A DNA stretch of 64,000 nt from Insolitispirillum peregrinum (GCF_900156605.1 NZ_FTOA01000002.1:496001-560000); one strand, 5' to 3'; counted from the first letter of the stretch, positions 44,578 to 53,641 are shown. Notes: generated by a model not told the origin, from the letters alone. Made by a program: numbers and translations.

Positions 44578-44796
44578 GTGACCTATCTGTTCTATCGCGA
44601 TCATCTGACGTCCTTGTGGGATGTGGTTGCCGTCTATCCCAACGGAGAACGACAGGTTCTGAGGTCCTTTGACCACGCGATTCCTGCCCATCGTTATCTG
44701 ACAGCCTTGCGGTCGCGCGACCGGCAGACCAAATCCGTCCGGGGAATGATCCCGGTGCTGGCATTGGCCAGCCTGTCGTGTGACGTGGTGCATTGA
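44578..44796 (+). CDS. Small hypothetical protein
   Basis: A 72-residue reading frame starting at GTG 44578, with AGGAG 6 bp upstream (an ATG one codon earlier is the alternative). The peptide VTYLFYRDHLTSLWDVVAVYPNGERQVLRSFDHAIPAHRYLTALR has the look of a small beta-rich domain. The tail is moderately hydrophobic (RGMIPVLALASLSCDVVH). I recognise no family. It lies in the A+T-richer block between the LapA-domain gene and pyrF. Confidence 0.5.
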   Translation: MTYLFYRDHLTSLWDVVAVYPNGERQVLRSFDHAIPAHRYLTALRSRDRQTKSVRGMIPVLALASLSCDVVH

Positions 44797-45028
44797 CGGG
44801 ACAGGGGATGGCGGAAAGCTGACACAGGCATTCTTCCCATTTTGCGACAGCGGTGCGGAATGTGTCGCATTTTGCAAGGCTGGGTGGCGTTTTGCGGGTG
44901 GGAATCGCATAAAAAGATAAAAAACCCCCTGCTGGTATTGGCCTGAAACGTGCATTATATGAGTCAAGGACAAGGCTCGTCAGGGTATCCCTGGTATCGG
45001 CCGGCAGGCCAGGAAGAGGAGGTTGGTC

Positions 45029-45268
45029 ATGCAGACAGTACGGTCGTTGCGGCGGCATATCCGCTCGTTGACGTCATCGCTGGCGGTGGTGCCGCTGATG
45101 CTGGTGGCTGTGTTGACCGCGACACTTGCGATCGCGTCGATTGGCACCGCAGCGGTGATGCTGAGCGTGGCAGCGGTTGTTCTGTTCAGTGGCCTGTGGA
45201 TGGCTCGCCGCATGCAGGAACAACGCCTGGCCGCCATTCGCGTGCGCAGCCGGTCCCGGCGGCGCTAG
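45029..45268 (+). CDS. Small two-helix membrane protein
   Basis: A 79-residue membrane protein with GGAGG 6 bp before the ATG at 45029. A basic N-terminus (MQTVRSLRRHIRSL) precedes two hydrophobic helices, about residues 16-34 and 38-56, and a very basic tail (ARRMQEQRLAAIRVRSRSRRR). It is rich in Ala, Val and Leu. I know no family. The stop codon is the TAG of a TAGAGC border, so a repeat may have been inserted at its 3' end and set its present length. Confidence 0.55.
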   Translation: MQTVRSLRRHIRSLTSSLAVVPLMLVAVLTATLAIASIGTAAVMLSVAAVVLFSGLWMARRMQEQRLAAIRVRSRSRRR

Positions 45269-45323
45269 AGCCCGATCGATAGCCGGGGCTGGCCGTAGGG
45301 TGGCCCCCCCGGGATGAGGTGAC

Positions 45324-45380
45324 AACAGCCGGATCATTGTGCGGGTCAATGAAAGAACCGCACAATGATCCGGCTGTTTT
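45324..45380. terminator. 21-bp perfect hairpin, probable terminator
   Basis: AACAGCCGGATCATTGTGCG-G (45324-45344) pairs perfectly with its complement at 45358-45378 around a 13-nt loop, followed by TTGTAC. Such a long, perfect stem is unusual for a terminator and could instead be a recent inverted duplication. It lies between the two converging genes at 45029 and 45552. Confidence 0.65.
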
Positions 45381-45500
45381 GTACTGCCGCCCGAACCCGT
45401 TTGGTGGCAATGCCCCAAGCCCCCATTTTTCTTTAAAAATCAAATCAATGGGGTCCGGGGCCTTCAGGCCCCGGCGAGGTGCGGAGCAGCGCTCCGCATC
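45380..45500 (-). repeat. 3'-end intergenic repeat family 1, copy E (inverted)
   Basis: In reverse order this copy contains CCCCCATTTTTCTTT, GGGGCC-ttca-GGCCCC and GCGGAGC-agc-GCTCCGC. It sits between the convergent genes at 45029 and 45552, directly after the 21-bp hairpin. Confidence 0.75.
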
Positions 45501-45551
45501 CTTGTTTCCTTACTGTCGTGTCCTGTGGCGTCAGATTTCACGCTCACTGCT

Positions 45552-46199
45552 TTAATAGCCCGACGGCCCCGGAGGTGCGGTGTTGGTATCGGTCACCGGG
45601 ATGCCCGCAGTCAGCGTCAGCGGCACGACACCGGCCCACACCGGCAGCCCATAGTCGGCTTCGGCGTCGATCGGGCCGCCGGTCCTGACTTTCAGCGATG
45701 CTTCGGCCAGCGACAGGCCCAGCACGGCAGTGGCATTCAATTCCCTGGAATTGGCGGGACGAATGGCACTGACCCGATCCGGGGTCACCTTGATCATCAT
45801 CTGGTGCAGGAGGGCGGCCTTTTCATCGGCATCGCTGACCAGACGCGGGGTGCCGTAAATCACTGCGCTGCGGAAATTGGCCGAGTGGTGAAAGGCCGAG
45901 CGGGCCATCACCAGACCATCGAGCAGGGTGATGGTCATGCAGGCTTGCGCTCCTTCGGCGGCGGCCACCATCAGGCTGTTTTTCAGATGGCCATGGATGA
46001 ACACTTCCTCACCGACCCGCCAGGGAACGAACGGCAGAATGCGTGGCACGCCGTCAACCACCAATGCCAGATGGCCAACCAGAGCTTCGTCAATGACCGC
46101 ATGCAGGGCCGCACGATCCGTTTCAGCGCGCTCGGAATGACGCACCAGACGGGTCCGGTCGGTGCTGGACAAGGGCGGCAGGGCAGAGGGGGAAGACAT
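45552..46199 (-). CDS. Pyridoxamine 5'-phosphate oxidase-family (FMN split-barrel) protein
   Basis: A 215-residue flavin-binding split-barrel protein of the NimA-like group. RAALHAVIDEALVGHLALVVDGVPRILPFVPWRVGEEVFIHGHLKNSLMVAA holds the FMN-binding strands, and ITLLDGLVMARSAFHHSANFRSAVIYGTPRLV the dimer part. The family includes nitroimidazole-resistance proteins and other FMN reductases, but this member's substrate is unknown. It is divergent from a MocR-type regulator gene, a common pairing in which the regulator controls the FMN protein. The start at 46199 follows AAGGAC at a good distance. Confidence 0.85.
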   Translation of the reverse strand: MSSPSALPPLSSTDRTRLVRHSERAETDRAALHAVIDEALVGHLALVVDGVPRILPFVPWRVGEEVFIHGHLKNSLMVAAAEGAQACMTITLLDGLVMARSAFHHSANFRSAVIYGTPRLVSDADEKAALLHQMMIKVTPDRVSAIRPANSRELNATAVLGLSLAEASLKVRTGGPIDAEADYGLPVWAGVVPLTLTAGIPVTDTNTAPPGPSGY

Positions 46200-46263
46200 G
46201 GTACTGGTCCTTGAACGCAAGAGAAAACAGGGAGTCCGGGTGCCATGGGCTGCACCTGACCTG

Positions 46264-46305
46264 CAAATGGTGCTAGACTATTGGCTCTATAAACAGGGCC
46301 ATTTG
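46264..46305. promoter_or_regulatory. Inverted repeat between FMN protein and MocR genes
   Basis: CAAATGG (46264-46270) and CCATTTG (46299-46305) are 7-bp arms 28 bp apart in the 116-bp divergent region. Inside lie TTGGCTCTATAAACAGGGCC elements. MocR proteins often bind paired sites in such regions, so this is the likely operator, though it is not proven. Confidence 0.45.
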
Positions 46306-46315
46306 TGAGAAAATA

Positions 46316-47830
46316 ATGGAGCCACTTTCCTGGCCGGACCGACTGCGCTGGCAGCAGGGTGACGGGGTGTCCTCGCCGTTGATCCTCCGGCTGTGCGATG
46401 CCTTGCGGGCAGCAATCTGGCGGGGTGACCTGCAACCGGCAGACCGATTGCCCTCGACCCGGACGCTGGCCGTCGCGCTGGGCATCGGGCGGAATTCGGT
46501 GATGGCGGCTTATGAACATCTGTTGGCCGAGGGGTACCTTTATGCCCGCCACGGCAGTGGCACCTTTGTCAGTACCGATGTCCCGGATGAATTTCACCGT
46601 GTCGGGACGTCAGGGCCCGACGAGACGACACCGGCTCCGCGACCGGCGTTGCGGGTGTCGCGGATGGCCGACGGCATGAGCCGGTTTGCGGCCACCCTGC
46701 CATCGCGTCATGGTCAGACGATCGTTCCTTTCCGGGCGGGTATCCCTGCGGTGGATCATTTTCCATGGCCGATCTGGACGCGCTGCCTGACCCGACGCTG
46801 GCGGGCGGCGCCGCAGTCTCTGGCCTGTAGCGAAGACAGCGCCGGATTCCTGCCATTGCGCGAAGAAATTGCTGCCTTTCTACGGCAAGGGCGCGGGGTG
46901 CGGTGCCATGCCGATCAGGTGATCGTGGTCAGCGGGGCGCAACAGGCGCTCGATCTGGCCGCACGATTGCTGCTCGATGTCGGAGATCAGGTGGCGATCG
47001 AAGATCCGGGATATCCCGGGATTGACGGTCTGTTGCGGGCGACGGGGGCCGAGGTGATTCCGCTGCCGGTGGATGCGGAAGGGGTCTGTCTGCCGGAGTC
47101 GCCGGTTGCAGACGGGTGCAGGGTGGCATTGTTAACCCCTTCGCACAACTATCCGTTGGGCGTGACCATGAGCCTGTCGCGCCGTCTGGCATGGTTGGGG
47201 TGGGCCCGCCAGCGGGGGGCGTGGATCATCGAGGATGACTATGACAGCGATTTCCGCTTTCAGGGGCGCCCGTTGACGGCGTTGCAGGGACTGGATGTCG
47301 ATGGGCGAATTCTGTATGTCGGCACCTTTACCCGTGCCCTGTTTCCGGGGCTGCGGCTGGGCTATCTGGTGGTGCCGGAACGATTGATCGACACGGCGCG
47401 GGCGGTCCGTCGGCTGAGTGATGGTGGCGGGTCGGTGGTGGCGCAGGTTGCGCTGGCCGATTTCATGCGGGACGGGCATTTTACCGCACATCTGCGGGCG
47501 ATGCGTCGTTTGTATGCAGAGCGCTGTCAGGCGCTTGAGCAGGCTCTGGCCAGCCATCTGGGAGGGCTGTTGCGGGTTCCGACCGTTGAAGGCGGAGTCC
47601 ATTTGAATGCCTTTTTGCCGCCGGGGTGGGATGACCGGGAAATGGTTCGTGTGCTGGCAAAGAATGGTATTACGACTGTTGCGCTATCGCCTTACTACAA
47701 ATCAACCAAAGTAGAGAGCGGGATAATACTTGGCTTCACCTGTTGGTCTGAGGCCCAGTTGAATGGAGCCGTTTGCCATTTAGAACGAGTCTGCAATAGC
47801 CTCTTGTCAGCGCCTCCTATGGTCCGTTAG
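46316..47830 (+). CDS. MocR/PdxR-type transcriptional regulator lacking the PLP lysine
   Basis: A 504-residue regulator. The GntR-type HTH occupies residues 20-90 (LILRLCDALRAAIWRGDLQPADRLPSTRTLAVALGIGRNSVMAAYEHLLAEGYLYARHGSGTFV). The aminotransferase-like domain follows from about residue 130, with SGAQQALDLAARLLLDVGDQVAIEDPGYPG, LTPSHNYPLGVTMS and EDDYDSDFRF. At the Schiff-base site the family reads GTFSKxLxPxLR; here it reads GTFTRALFPGLRLGY, with Arg (cgt) where the PLP lysine is expected. The last 60 codons are noticeably A+T-richer than the rest. It probably controls the divergent FMN-protein gene. Confidence 0.88.
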   Translation: MEPLSWPDRLRWQQGDGVSSPLILRLCDALRAAIWRGDLQPADRLPSTRTLAVALGIGRNSVMAAYEHLLAEGYLYARHGSGTFVSTDVPDEFHRVGTSGPDETTPAPRPALRVSRMADGMSRFAATLPSRHGQTIVPFRAGIPAVDHFPWPIWTRCLTRRWRAAPQSLACSEDSAGFLPLREEIAAFLRQGRGVRCHADQVIVVSGAQQALDLAARLLLDVGDQVAIEDPGYPGIDGLLRATGAEVIPLPVDAEGVCLPESPVADGCRVALLTPSHNYPLGVTMSLSRRLAWLGWARQRGAWIIEDDYDSDFRFQGRPLTALQGLDVDGRILYVGTFTRALFPGLRLGYLVVPERLIDTARAVRRLSDGGGSVVAQVALADFMRDGHFTAHLRAMRRLYAERCQALEQALASHLGGLLRVPTVEGGVHLNAFLPPGWDDREMVRVLAKNGITTVALSPYYKSTKVESGIILGFTCWSEAQLNGAVCHLERVCNSLLSAPPMVR

Positions 47831-47863
47831 CATCATTCTGGAACAACTTCTGGGGGGTGCAGC

Positions 47864-48682
47864 ATGAATAAGGTGGGCGGGCCTGTCGAGCTGCTGGAGC
47901 GCATTTCAAACAGTCCTGATGGCCATGCGGGCGTCGAAGTCACCCGTTTGGTCGAGGAGCTGGGGGCGCTGATTAAGACCCTGGCCGAAGGTCGGGGGAA
48001 CGACAAGCTGGTGTCGGATACGACAGCCTTCTTCAAGGGGCAGAAACTGCGCCTGACCGAAGCCTGCTCCGGCTGTTCCGATCGCCTGCGGCGGGACGCT
48101 TTTGCCGATGCGGTGGCGCCAACCGTGATCGAACGTCCGGTCAATGACCGGCGGTCGGATTTTCTGTTGCGACTGGTGGTGGCGTTTTATCCGTTCGGAG
48201 TGGTGGCCGACAAACCCGAGGGGGACAGTCTGGCCTTGCCGCGCTATGCGATGCCCAAACTGGGGCAGTTCCTGCGCGATGTGCTGGGAACCATGCCTTA
48301 CGCGGACCTTAATGCCGACAGCAGCCGCTTGCTCAGCCGGTTTGCCGGTGTGGCCGACCGCGATCTGCGCGCCGCCCTGTTCAACCATCCGCCCAGTCGT
48401 GTCCTGTTGATGAAGGTTCTGGTTCGTCTGCTGACCGCCTTTCAGGATTTACGCCTGACCCGGTCGATTTTTGTGCGCCGTGTCACCTCCAAGGCGTGGC
48501 CGAATGTGTTCAAGGCCACCGACGCGCATTTCAAGGGCCTGTGCGACGGCATGTTCGGGGAATTTACCCTGCAATTGCAGACCCCCCGTGAAGGCGACGA
48601 TCTGGATGCATGGTTCGGTCTGGGGGCAACGTTGCGGGTGGTGGATTTGCTCGACCGCATGGTTGAGGTCGAGATGGCCTGA
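47864..48682 (+). CDS. Hypothetical protein, unknown
   Basis: A 272-residue protein without recognised family, signal peptide or membrane segment. It is helical and Arg/Leu-rich, with an isolated CSGCSD near residue 69, a possible small metal site, and FLLRLVVAFYPFGVVAD in the middle. The C-terminal third contains KVLVRLLTAFQDLRLTRSIFVRRVTSKAWPNVFKATDAHF. It is 65 bp upstream of pyrF and on the same strand, so it may be the first gene of the pyrF-trp transcript. Its codon use is normal for the region. Confidence 0.6.
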   Translation: MNKVGGPVELLERISNSPDGHAGVEVTRLVEELGALIKTLAEGRGNDKLVSDTTAFFKGQKLRLTEACSGCSDRLRRDAFADAVAPTVIERPVNDRRSDFLLRLVVAFYPFGVVADKPEGDSLALPRYAMPKLGQFLRDVLGTMPYADLNADSSRLLSRFAGVADRDLRAALFNHPPSRVLLMKVLVRLLTAFQDLRLTRSIFVRRVTSKAWPNVFKATDAHFKGLCDGMFGEFTLQLQTPREGDDLDAWFGLGATLRVVDLLDRMVEVEMA

Positions 48683-48747
48683 GCTTGCGGGCGGGGCGGG
48701 TTAGTGCCATAACCGGAAGAGTCATAACCAGAGGACTATCCGAATCG

Positions 48748-49470
48748 ATGGCCGACCCTGCCCCCAACCCGATTTATGTTGCCGTAGACACCCCGGACCT
48801 GAACCGCGCGACCGCGCTGTCGGCGGCTTTGGCCGACGTGGCTGGCGGGATCAAGCTGGGCCTGGAGTTCTTTACCGCCAACGGGGTAAAGGGCGTTCAT
48901 CAGGTGGCCAGTGCCAGTGGCCTGCCGGTTTTTCTCGACCTGAAATTCCATGACATCCCGAATACCGTTGCCGGGGCCGTGCGCGCGGCCTGTGAAACGG
49001 CACCGGGCATTGTCAACGTTCATGCCATTGGTGGCCGGACGATGATGACGGCTGCCGCCCAGGCCGCGGATGAGGGAGCCCGCATCCATGCTGTCACCCG
49101 TCCGCTGGTGATTGCGGTGACGGTGCTGACCAGCATGGATCAAACCGACATGGCCGAATGCGGTATTGTGCGTCCGGTGGCCGATCAGGTGCGGGAGCTG
49201 GCGATCCTGACGCGCGACAGCGGGCTGGACGGGGTGGTCTGTTCGGCCCACGAGGCGGCAATGATCCGTGCGGCCTGTGGCCCGGACTTCAAGCTGATCG
49301 TGCCGGGTGTGCGTCCGGCGTGGGCGGCCACCGATGACCAGAAACGCATCATGACCCCGGCCGAAGCCATCGCCGCCGGGGCCGACATTCTGGTGATCGG
49401 ACGTCCGATCACTGGTGCCGAAGACCCGGTGGCGGCTTGCCGCCGCATTCTTGCCGAATTGCCGAAGTAA
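48748..49470 (+). CDS. pyrF: Orotidine 5'-phosphate decarboxylase
   Basis: A 240-residue TIM-barrel decarboxylase that makes UMP, the last step of pyrimidine synthesis. The core FLDLKFHDIPNTV carries the D-x-K-x-x-D catalytic network, and PGVRPAWAATDDQKRIMTPAEAIAAGADILVIGRPIT is the phosphate-binding end. The length fits the type found in E. coli and alphaproteobacteria. The ATG at 48748 is preceded at 12 bp by GAGGA; the upstream open frame has no similarity. It lies 11 bp before trpF and is probably co-transcribed with the trp genes. Confidence 0.96.
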   Translation: MADPAPNPIYVAVDTPDLNRATALSAALADVAGGIKLGLEFFTANGVKGVHQVASASGLPVFLDLKFHDIPNTVAGAVRAACETAPGIVNVHAIGGRTMMTAAAQAADEGARIHAVTRPLVIAVTVLTSMDQTDMAECGIVRPVADQVRELAILTRDSGLDGVVCSAHEAAMIRAACGPDFKLIVPGVRPAWAATDDQKRIMTPAEAIAAGADILVIGRPITGAEDPVAACRRILAELPK

Positions 49471-49481
49471 GGAGCATTCCC

Positions 49482-50129
49482 ATGACCATGGTCAAAATTT
49501 GCGGCCTTACCGAAGAAGAAGGTCTGGACGCTGCGATCGAGTCCGGTGCGGACATGATCGGTTTTGTGTTTTATCCGAAAAGCCCGCGTTACGTGACGCC
49601 GGAACGGGCCGCCGAGTTGCTGGATGGCCTGCCGCCGGATATCTTTGATGATCTGCGCATTGTCGGACTGTTCGTTGACCCGACCGACGCTGATCTGGAA
49701 CAGGTGTTCCGCATTCTGCGGCCCGACATCATTCAGTTCCACGGTTCGGAAACGCCCGAGCGCATCGAGGCGATTCGGCTGGATTTTGCCGTCGAAGCGA
49801 TCAAGGCGATTGGCGTTTCGTCAGCCGAAGACCTGAAGGCTGCCGAAGCCTATCTGAGCGTTGCCGACTATCTGCTGTTTGATGCCAAGCCGCCGAAGGA
49901 TGCCGATCGTCCGGGCGGACACGGTGTTGCCTTTGACTGGACTTTGATGCAGCAATGGACGCATGATATTCCGTGGTTGCTGGCGGGCGGCCTGACGCCG
50001 GAAACGGTCGATGATGCCATTCGGCTCAGCGGTGCGCCGGGGGTTGATGTGTCGTCCGGTGTCGAAAGCGCGCCGGGGGTCAAGGACCCGGAAAAGATTG
50101 CCGCCTTTTTCAAGGCGGTTGACGGCTGA
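49482..50129 (+). CDS. trpF: Phosphoribosylanthranilate isomerase
   Basis: A 215-residue TIM-barrel isomerase of tryptophan biosynthesis. MVKICGLTEEEGLDAAIESGADMIGFVFYPKSPRYV carries the catalytic Cys (KICG), VGLFVDPTDADLEQVFRILRPDIIQFHGSE is the middle, and LLFDAKPPKD...GGHGVAFDWTLM with WLLAGGLTPETVDDAI gives the catalytic Asp and the phosphate-binding loop. The ATG at 49482 has TAAGGAG nine bases upstream. TrpF is followed by a 375-bp gap before trpB, part of which is a repeat. Confidence 0.97.
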   Translation: MTMVKICGLTEEEGLDAAIESGADMIGFVFYPKSPRYVTPERAAELLDGLPPDIFDDLRIVGLFVDPTDADLEQVFRILRPDIIQFHGSETPERIEAIRLDFAVEAIKAIGVSSAEDLKAAEAYLSVADYLLFDAKPPKDADRPGGHGVAFDWTLMQQWTHDIPWLLAGGLTPETVDDAIRLSGAPGVDVSSGVESAPGVKDPEKIAAFFKAVDG

Positions 50130-50384
50130 TCCCCGGCGGAGCAGCCTTGATGACCAGCGGGGCCGCTCCTTTCGAGACGGCAGGAAAAGATGGGTTCAGG
50201 CCAGACAGGATGATGAGCAACTGTTCGCAACCCCGGTGCCATTTGGCAGCCCCCTACCGCCGTCCGCCGATGCGGTCGATGCGGCGGGCGGTGTTGCGGG
50301 CGGTGCGCTGGTGTGTCACCGGGGTCTGATGCTCTGAGCGGACGGGGATGTCCTTTCCCCCGTCTCTGGTTGTTTTCACCGTCC

Positions 50385-50489
50385 AGAGCGTTTTCTGCTC
50401 CCTTGCGGTCACTGCAAACGCTCTCCGTTGTTGTTGATCAAGCAAATGCATCGTCGCAGATGGGGTCATCTGCGCGGGATTTGCTCTAA
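50385..50489. repeat. AGAGC-bordered structured repeat between trpF and trpB
   Basis: The element is bounded by AGAGC (50385) and GCTCTAA (50483-50489). AGAGCGTTT (50385-50393) pairs with AAACGCTCT (50416-50424), and the nested AGCAAAT (50441-50447)/ATTTGCT (50479-50485) encloses CGCAGAT (50455-50461)/ATCTGCG (50468-50474). Borders and size match the family-3 elements at 18919 and 61596, though the interior differs. It splits the trp genes, ending 15 bp before the trpB start. The 255 bp before it, 50130-50384, hold nothing I can identify. Confidence 0.6.
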
Positions 50490-50504
50490 AACAGGCAGGC
50501 ACCC

Positions 50505-51728
50505 ATGCCCGACCAAACCCTCGCAAATTCGCTGCGCTCCGGTCCTGATGCTCAGGGGCGCTTTGGCATCCATGGCGGTCGTTTCGTTGCTGAAACGCTG
50601 ATGCCGCTGATCCTCGATCTGGAACAGCAGTATCTGGCGGCCCAGGCCGACCCGGCCTTTCATGCCGAACTCAATCACTATCTGAAGCATTACGTGGGCC
50701 GTCCCAGCCCGCTGTATTTTGCCGAACGCCTGACCAAAGTTCTGGGCGGAGCCAAAATTTATCTGAAGCGCGAAGACCTCAACCACACCGGCGCGCACAA
50801 GATCAACAATTGCATGGGCCAGATCCTGCTGGCCAAGCGGATGGGCAAGACCCGCATCATCGCTGAAACCGGCGCCGGTCAGCACGGGGTGGCCACCGCC
50901 ACCGTCTGCGCGCTGATGGGGCTGGACTGCGTGATCTACATGGGGGCGACCGACATCGAGCGGCAGATGCCCAACGTGTTCCGCATGAAGCTGCTGGGTG
51001 CCGAGGTCAAGCCGGTGACCAGCGGTGCCGGAACCCTGAAGGATGCGATGAACGACGCCCTGCGTGACTGGGTGTCGAACGTTCACAACACCTATTACCT
51101 GATCGGGACGGCGGCGGGTCCGCACCCCTATCCGTCGATGGTGCGCGATTTCCAGTGCATCATCGGGGAAGAGGTCAAGGAGCAGCTGCTGGAACAGGAA
51201 GGCCGCAGCCTGCCGGATTCGCTGGTGGCCTGCGTCGGGGGCGGCTCGAACGCCATCGGCCTGTTCCATCCGTTCCTCGATGACCCCAGTGTGCGGATCA
51301 TCGGCGTCGAGGCCGGTGGTCACGGCGTTGATACTCCGGCCCATGCCGCCAGCCTGACCGGTGGCCGTCCGGGGGTTCTGCATGGCAACCGCACCTATCT
51401 GTTGCAGGACGCCGACGGGCAGATTCTCGAAGCCCACTCGATCTCGGCCGGTCTCGACTATCCGGGCATCGGGCCTGAACATTCCTGGCTGCATGACATC
51501 AAGCGTGTCGAATACGTGCCGATCAATGACGACGAAGCCGTCGAGGCGTTCCAGCGGATGACCAAACTGGAAGGCATCATTCCGGCGCTGGAAAGCTCGC
51601 ACGCCATTGCGCACGCGATGAAGCTGGCCCCGACCCTGCCGGGCGACCACGTGATGGTGGTCAACCTGTCGGGCCGCGGCGACAAGGATGTCAATACGAT
51701 TGCCCGTGCGATGGGAGAGCAGCTATGA
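50505..51728 (+). CDS. trpB: Tryptophan synthase beta subunit
   Basis: A 407-residue PLP enzyme that joins indole and serine. The PLP lysine is Lys99 in [32 protein letters not shown] contains the catalytic Glu, and [12 protein letters not shown] is the phosphate cup. The first residues [21 protein letters not shown] are canonical. The start at 50505 is preceded by AGGCAGG. The stop overlaps the trpA ATG in a four-base ATGA, so the two subunits are translationally coupled and made in equal amounts. Confidence 0.98.
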   Translation: MPDQTLANSLRSGPDAQGRFGIHGGRFVAETLMPLILDLEQQYLAAQADPAFHAELNHYLKHYVGRPSPLYFAERLTKVLGGAKIYLKREDLNHTGAHKINNCMGQILLAKRMGKTRIIAETGAGQHGVATATVCALMGLDCVIYMGATDIERQMPNVFRMKLLGAEVKPVTSGAGTLKDAMNDALRDWVSNVHNTYYLIGTAAGPHPYPSMVRDFQCIIGEEVKEQLLEQEGRSLPDSLVACVGGGSNAIGLFHPFLDDPSVRIIGVEAGGHGVDTPAHAASLTGGRPGVLHGNRTYLLQDADGQILEAHSISAGLDYPGIGPEHSWLHDIKRVEYVPINDDEAVEAFQRMTKLEGIIPALESSHAIAHAMKLAPTLPGDHVMVVNLSGRGDKDVNTIARAMGEQL

Positions 51729-52567
51729 GCGACGTGACCGTCATGAACCGTTTGTCCGCTCGCTTTGCCGAGCTGAAGGCTGAAAAGCGTGCTGGTCTGG
51801 TGGTTTACACCATGGCCAACGACCCGTCCTACGAGGACGGGGTGGCCCTGCTGAAGTCGCTGCCCGCCGCCGGGGTGGACATCATCGAACTGGGCATGCC
51901 GTTTTCTGACCCGATGGCCGACGGCCCGGCGATTCAGGCCGCCGGGCTGCGGGCGCTGGCCTCGGGCGGTTCGCTCGACCGCACGCTTGATGCCCTGCGG
52001 GCGTTCCGCGAGGATGACAAAAGCACTCCGGTGGTGCTGATGGGCTATTACAATCCGATCTACAGCAAAGGCGTGGCGAAATTTGCCGCGCTGGCCTCTG
52101 CGGCCGGTGCCGATGGCCTGATCATCGTCGATCTGCCACCGGAAGAAGCGCCGGAACTGACCGTCCACTTGCGGGATCACGGGCTGCACCTGATTTTCCT
52201 CACCGCGCCGACCACCGATGAAACCCGGTTGCCGACGGTGCTGGAACAAGCGGGCGGCTTCCTGTATTACGTCTCGATTACCGGTGTCACCGGCACGGCG
52301 TCAGCCAATGTCGCGGTGGTCGAACAGGCTGTTGCGCGTCTGCGTGAAAAGACAGACTTGCCGATTGCCGTCGGCTTTGGCATCAAAACGCCCGCGCAGT
52401 GCGCCGAAATGGCGCAGGTGGCCGATGCGGTGGTTGTTGGCTCGGCGGTGGTCCAGAAACTGGCTGATGGACTGACCGGCGACGGGTCGGCAAAGCCCGG
52501 TGCCATTGATGCCGTGGTTGATTTCGTGCGTGGTCTGGGTGACGCCGTCCATGCGGTCCAAAAATAG
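51725..52567 (+). CDS. trpA: Tryptophan synthase alpha subunit
   Basis: A 280-residue TIM-barrel lyase that cleaves indole-3-glycerol phosphate to indole. The catalytic Glu is in [20 protein letters not shown], with Asp in [11 protein letters not shown], and the phosphate loop [27 protein letters not shown]. The start overlaps the trpB stop. It is followed 12 bp later by accD in the usual alphaproteobacterial trpBA-accD order. The Gly-rich channel region [33 protein letters not shown]-like segment is intact. Confidence 0.97.
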   Translation: MSDVTVMNRLSARFAELKAEKRAGLVVYTMANDPSYEDGVALLKSLPAAGVDIIELGMPFSDPMADGPAIQAAGLRALASGGSLDRTLDALRAFREDDKSTPVVLMGYYNPIYSKGVAKFAALASAAGADGLIIVDLPPEEAPELTVHLRDHGLHLIFLTAPTTDETRLPTVLEQAGGFLYYVSITGVTGTASANVAVVEQAVARLREKTDLPIAVGFGIKTPAQCAEMAQVADAVVVGSAVVQKLADGLTGDGSAKPGAIDAVVDFVRGLGDAVHAVQK

Positions 52568-52579
52568 GGAGCCCAGTGT

Positions 52580-53533
52580 ATGAACTGGCTGACCAACTTT
52601 GTCCGTCCCAAGATCCAGCAGCTCGTGCGCCCGCGCGAGGTGCCGGAAAACCTGTGGGATAAGTGTCCGGCCTGCGAGCACATGATTTTCCACCGTGAAC
52701 TGGAAAAGAACCTGCGCGTTTGCCCGCACTGTGGACATCACATGCGCCTTGGTCTCAAGGCGCGTCTGGAACTGCTGTTTGACGGCGGTGCCTACAAGCG
52801 GATCGAGCTGCCGAAGGTGGCGGAAGACCCGCTGAAGTTCAAAGACCTGAAGACCTATCAGTCGCGTCTGAAGGAAGCCCGCAGCAAGACCGGGGAAACC
52901 GATGGCATCATCGTTGCCAGCGGTCAAATCAACGGGCAGGACGTGGTGGTTGCCGCCTTTGACTTCTCGTTCATGGGTGGGTCGATGGGGATGGCGGTCG
53001 GCGAAGGCCTGGTGGCCGCTGCCGAACTGTCGGTGGTGCAGGATTCGCCGCTGCTGGTCATTCCGGCCTCGGGCGGTGCCCGCATGCAGGAAGGCATTCT
53101 GTCCCTGATGCAGATGGCGCGCAGCACGGTTGCCGTCGAACGGGTCAAGGAGCATGGTCTGCCGTACATCGTGCTGCTGACCGACCCCACCACTGGCGGG
53201 GTGACGGCCAGCTTTGCGATGCTGGGCGACATCCAGATTGCCGAACCGGGCGCGCTGATCGGCTTTGCCGGGGCGCGGGTGATTGAAAACACCATCCGTG
53301 AAAAGCTGCCCGAAGGCTTCCAGAGCGCCGAATACCTGCGCGACCACGGGATGGTCGACATGGTGGTGCGGCGTCATGACCTGAAGGAGACGCTGGGGCG
53401 TCTGCTGGGCCTGCTGCGCAACCGGGGTCCGGTGGGCGAAGTGGTGACCCTGCCGCGTCGCGGTGCCGAAGCCGACAGCGCAGGACGGTCGAAAGGGGCC
53501 GAAATCCTGCCACCGCCGGCTCCGGATGCATAA
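52580..53533 (+). CDS. accD: Acetyl-CoA carboxylase carboxyltransferase subunit beta
   Basis: A 317-residue beta subunit that transfers the carboxyl group from biotin to acetyl-CoA. Its Cys4 zinc ribbon is CPACEHMIF...[14 protein letters not shown] (residues 30-60), and the crotonase-type core reads [41 protein letters not shown] and [17 protein letters not shown]. The partner AccA is not in the window. It begins 12 bp after trpA. A strong terminator follows, which makes it the last gene of the pyrF-trp transcript. Confidence 0.97.
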   Translation: MNWLTNFVRPKIQQLVRPREVPENLWDKCPACEHMIFHRELEKNLRVCPHCGHHMRLGLKARLELLFDGGAYKRIELPKVAEDPLKFKDLKTYQSRLKEARSKTGETDGIIVASGQINGQDVVVAAFDFSFMGGSMGMAVGEGLVAAAELSVVQDSPLLVIPASGGARMQEGILSLMQMARSTVAVERVKEHGLPYIVLLTDPTTGGVTASFAMLGDIQIAEPGALIGFAGARVIENTIREKLPEGFQSAEYLRDHGMVDMVVRRHDLKETLGRLLGLLRNRGPVGEVVTLPRRGAEADSAGRSKGAEILPPPAPDA

Positions 53534-53575
53534 CATCTGACGCCATGCCGTTCCCGGCATGACCGTCGCGTGCTG

Positions 53576-53621
53576 CACCATGCGCCTGGCTGACATCCAG
53601 ACAGGCGCATGGTGTTTTTTT
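53576..53621 (+). terminator. Terminator of the trp-accD transcript
   Basis: CACCATGCGCCTG (53576-53588) pairs perfectly with CAGGCGCATGGTG (53602-53614), a 13-bp stem with a 13-nt loop, followed by TTTTTTT. It is a textbook intrinsic terminator 43 bp after accD. Confidence 0.92.
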
Positions 53622-53641
53622 ATCGTGTGGGGTGATCCGTT

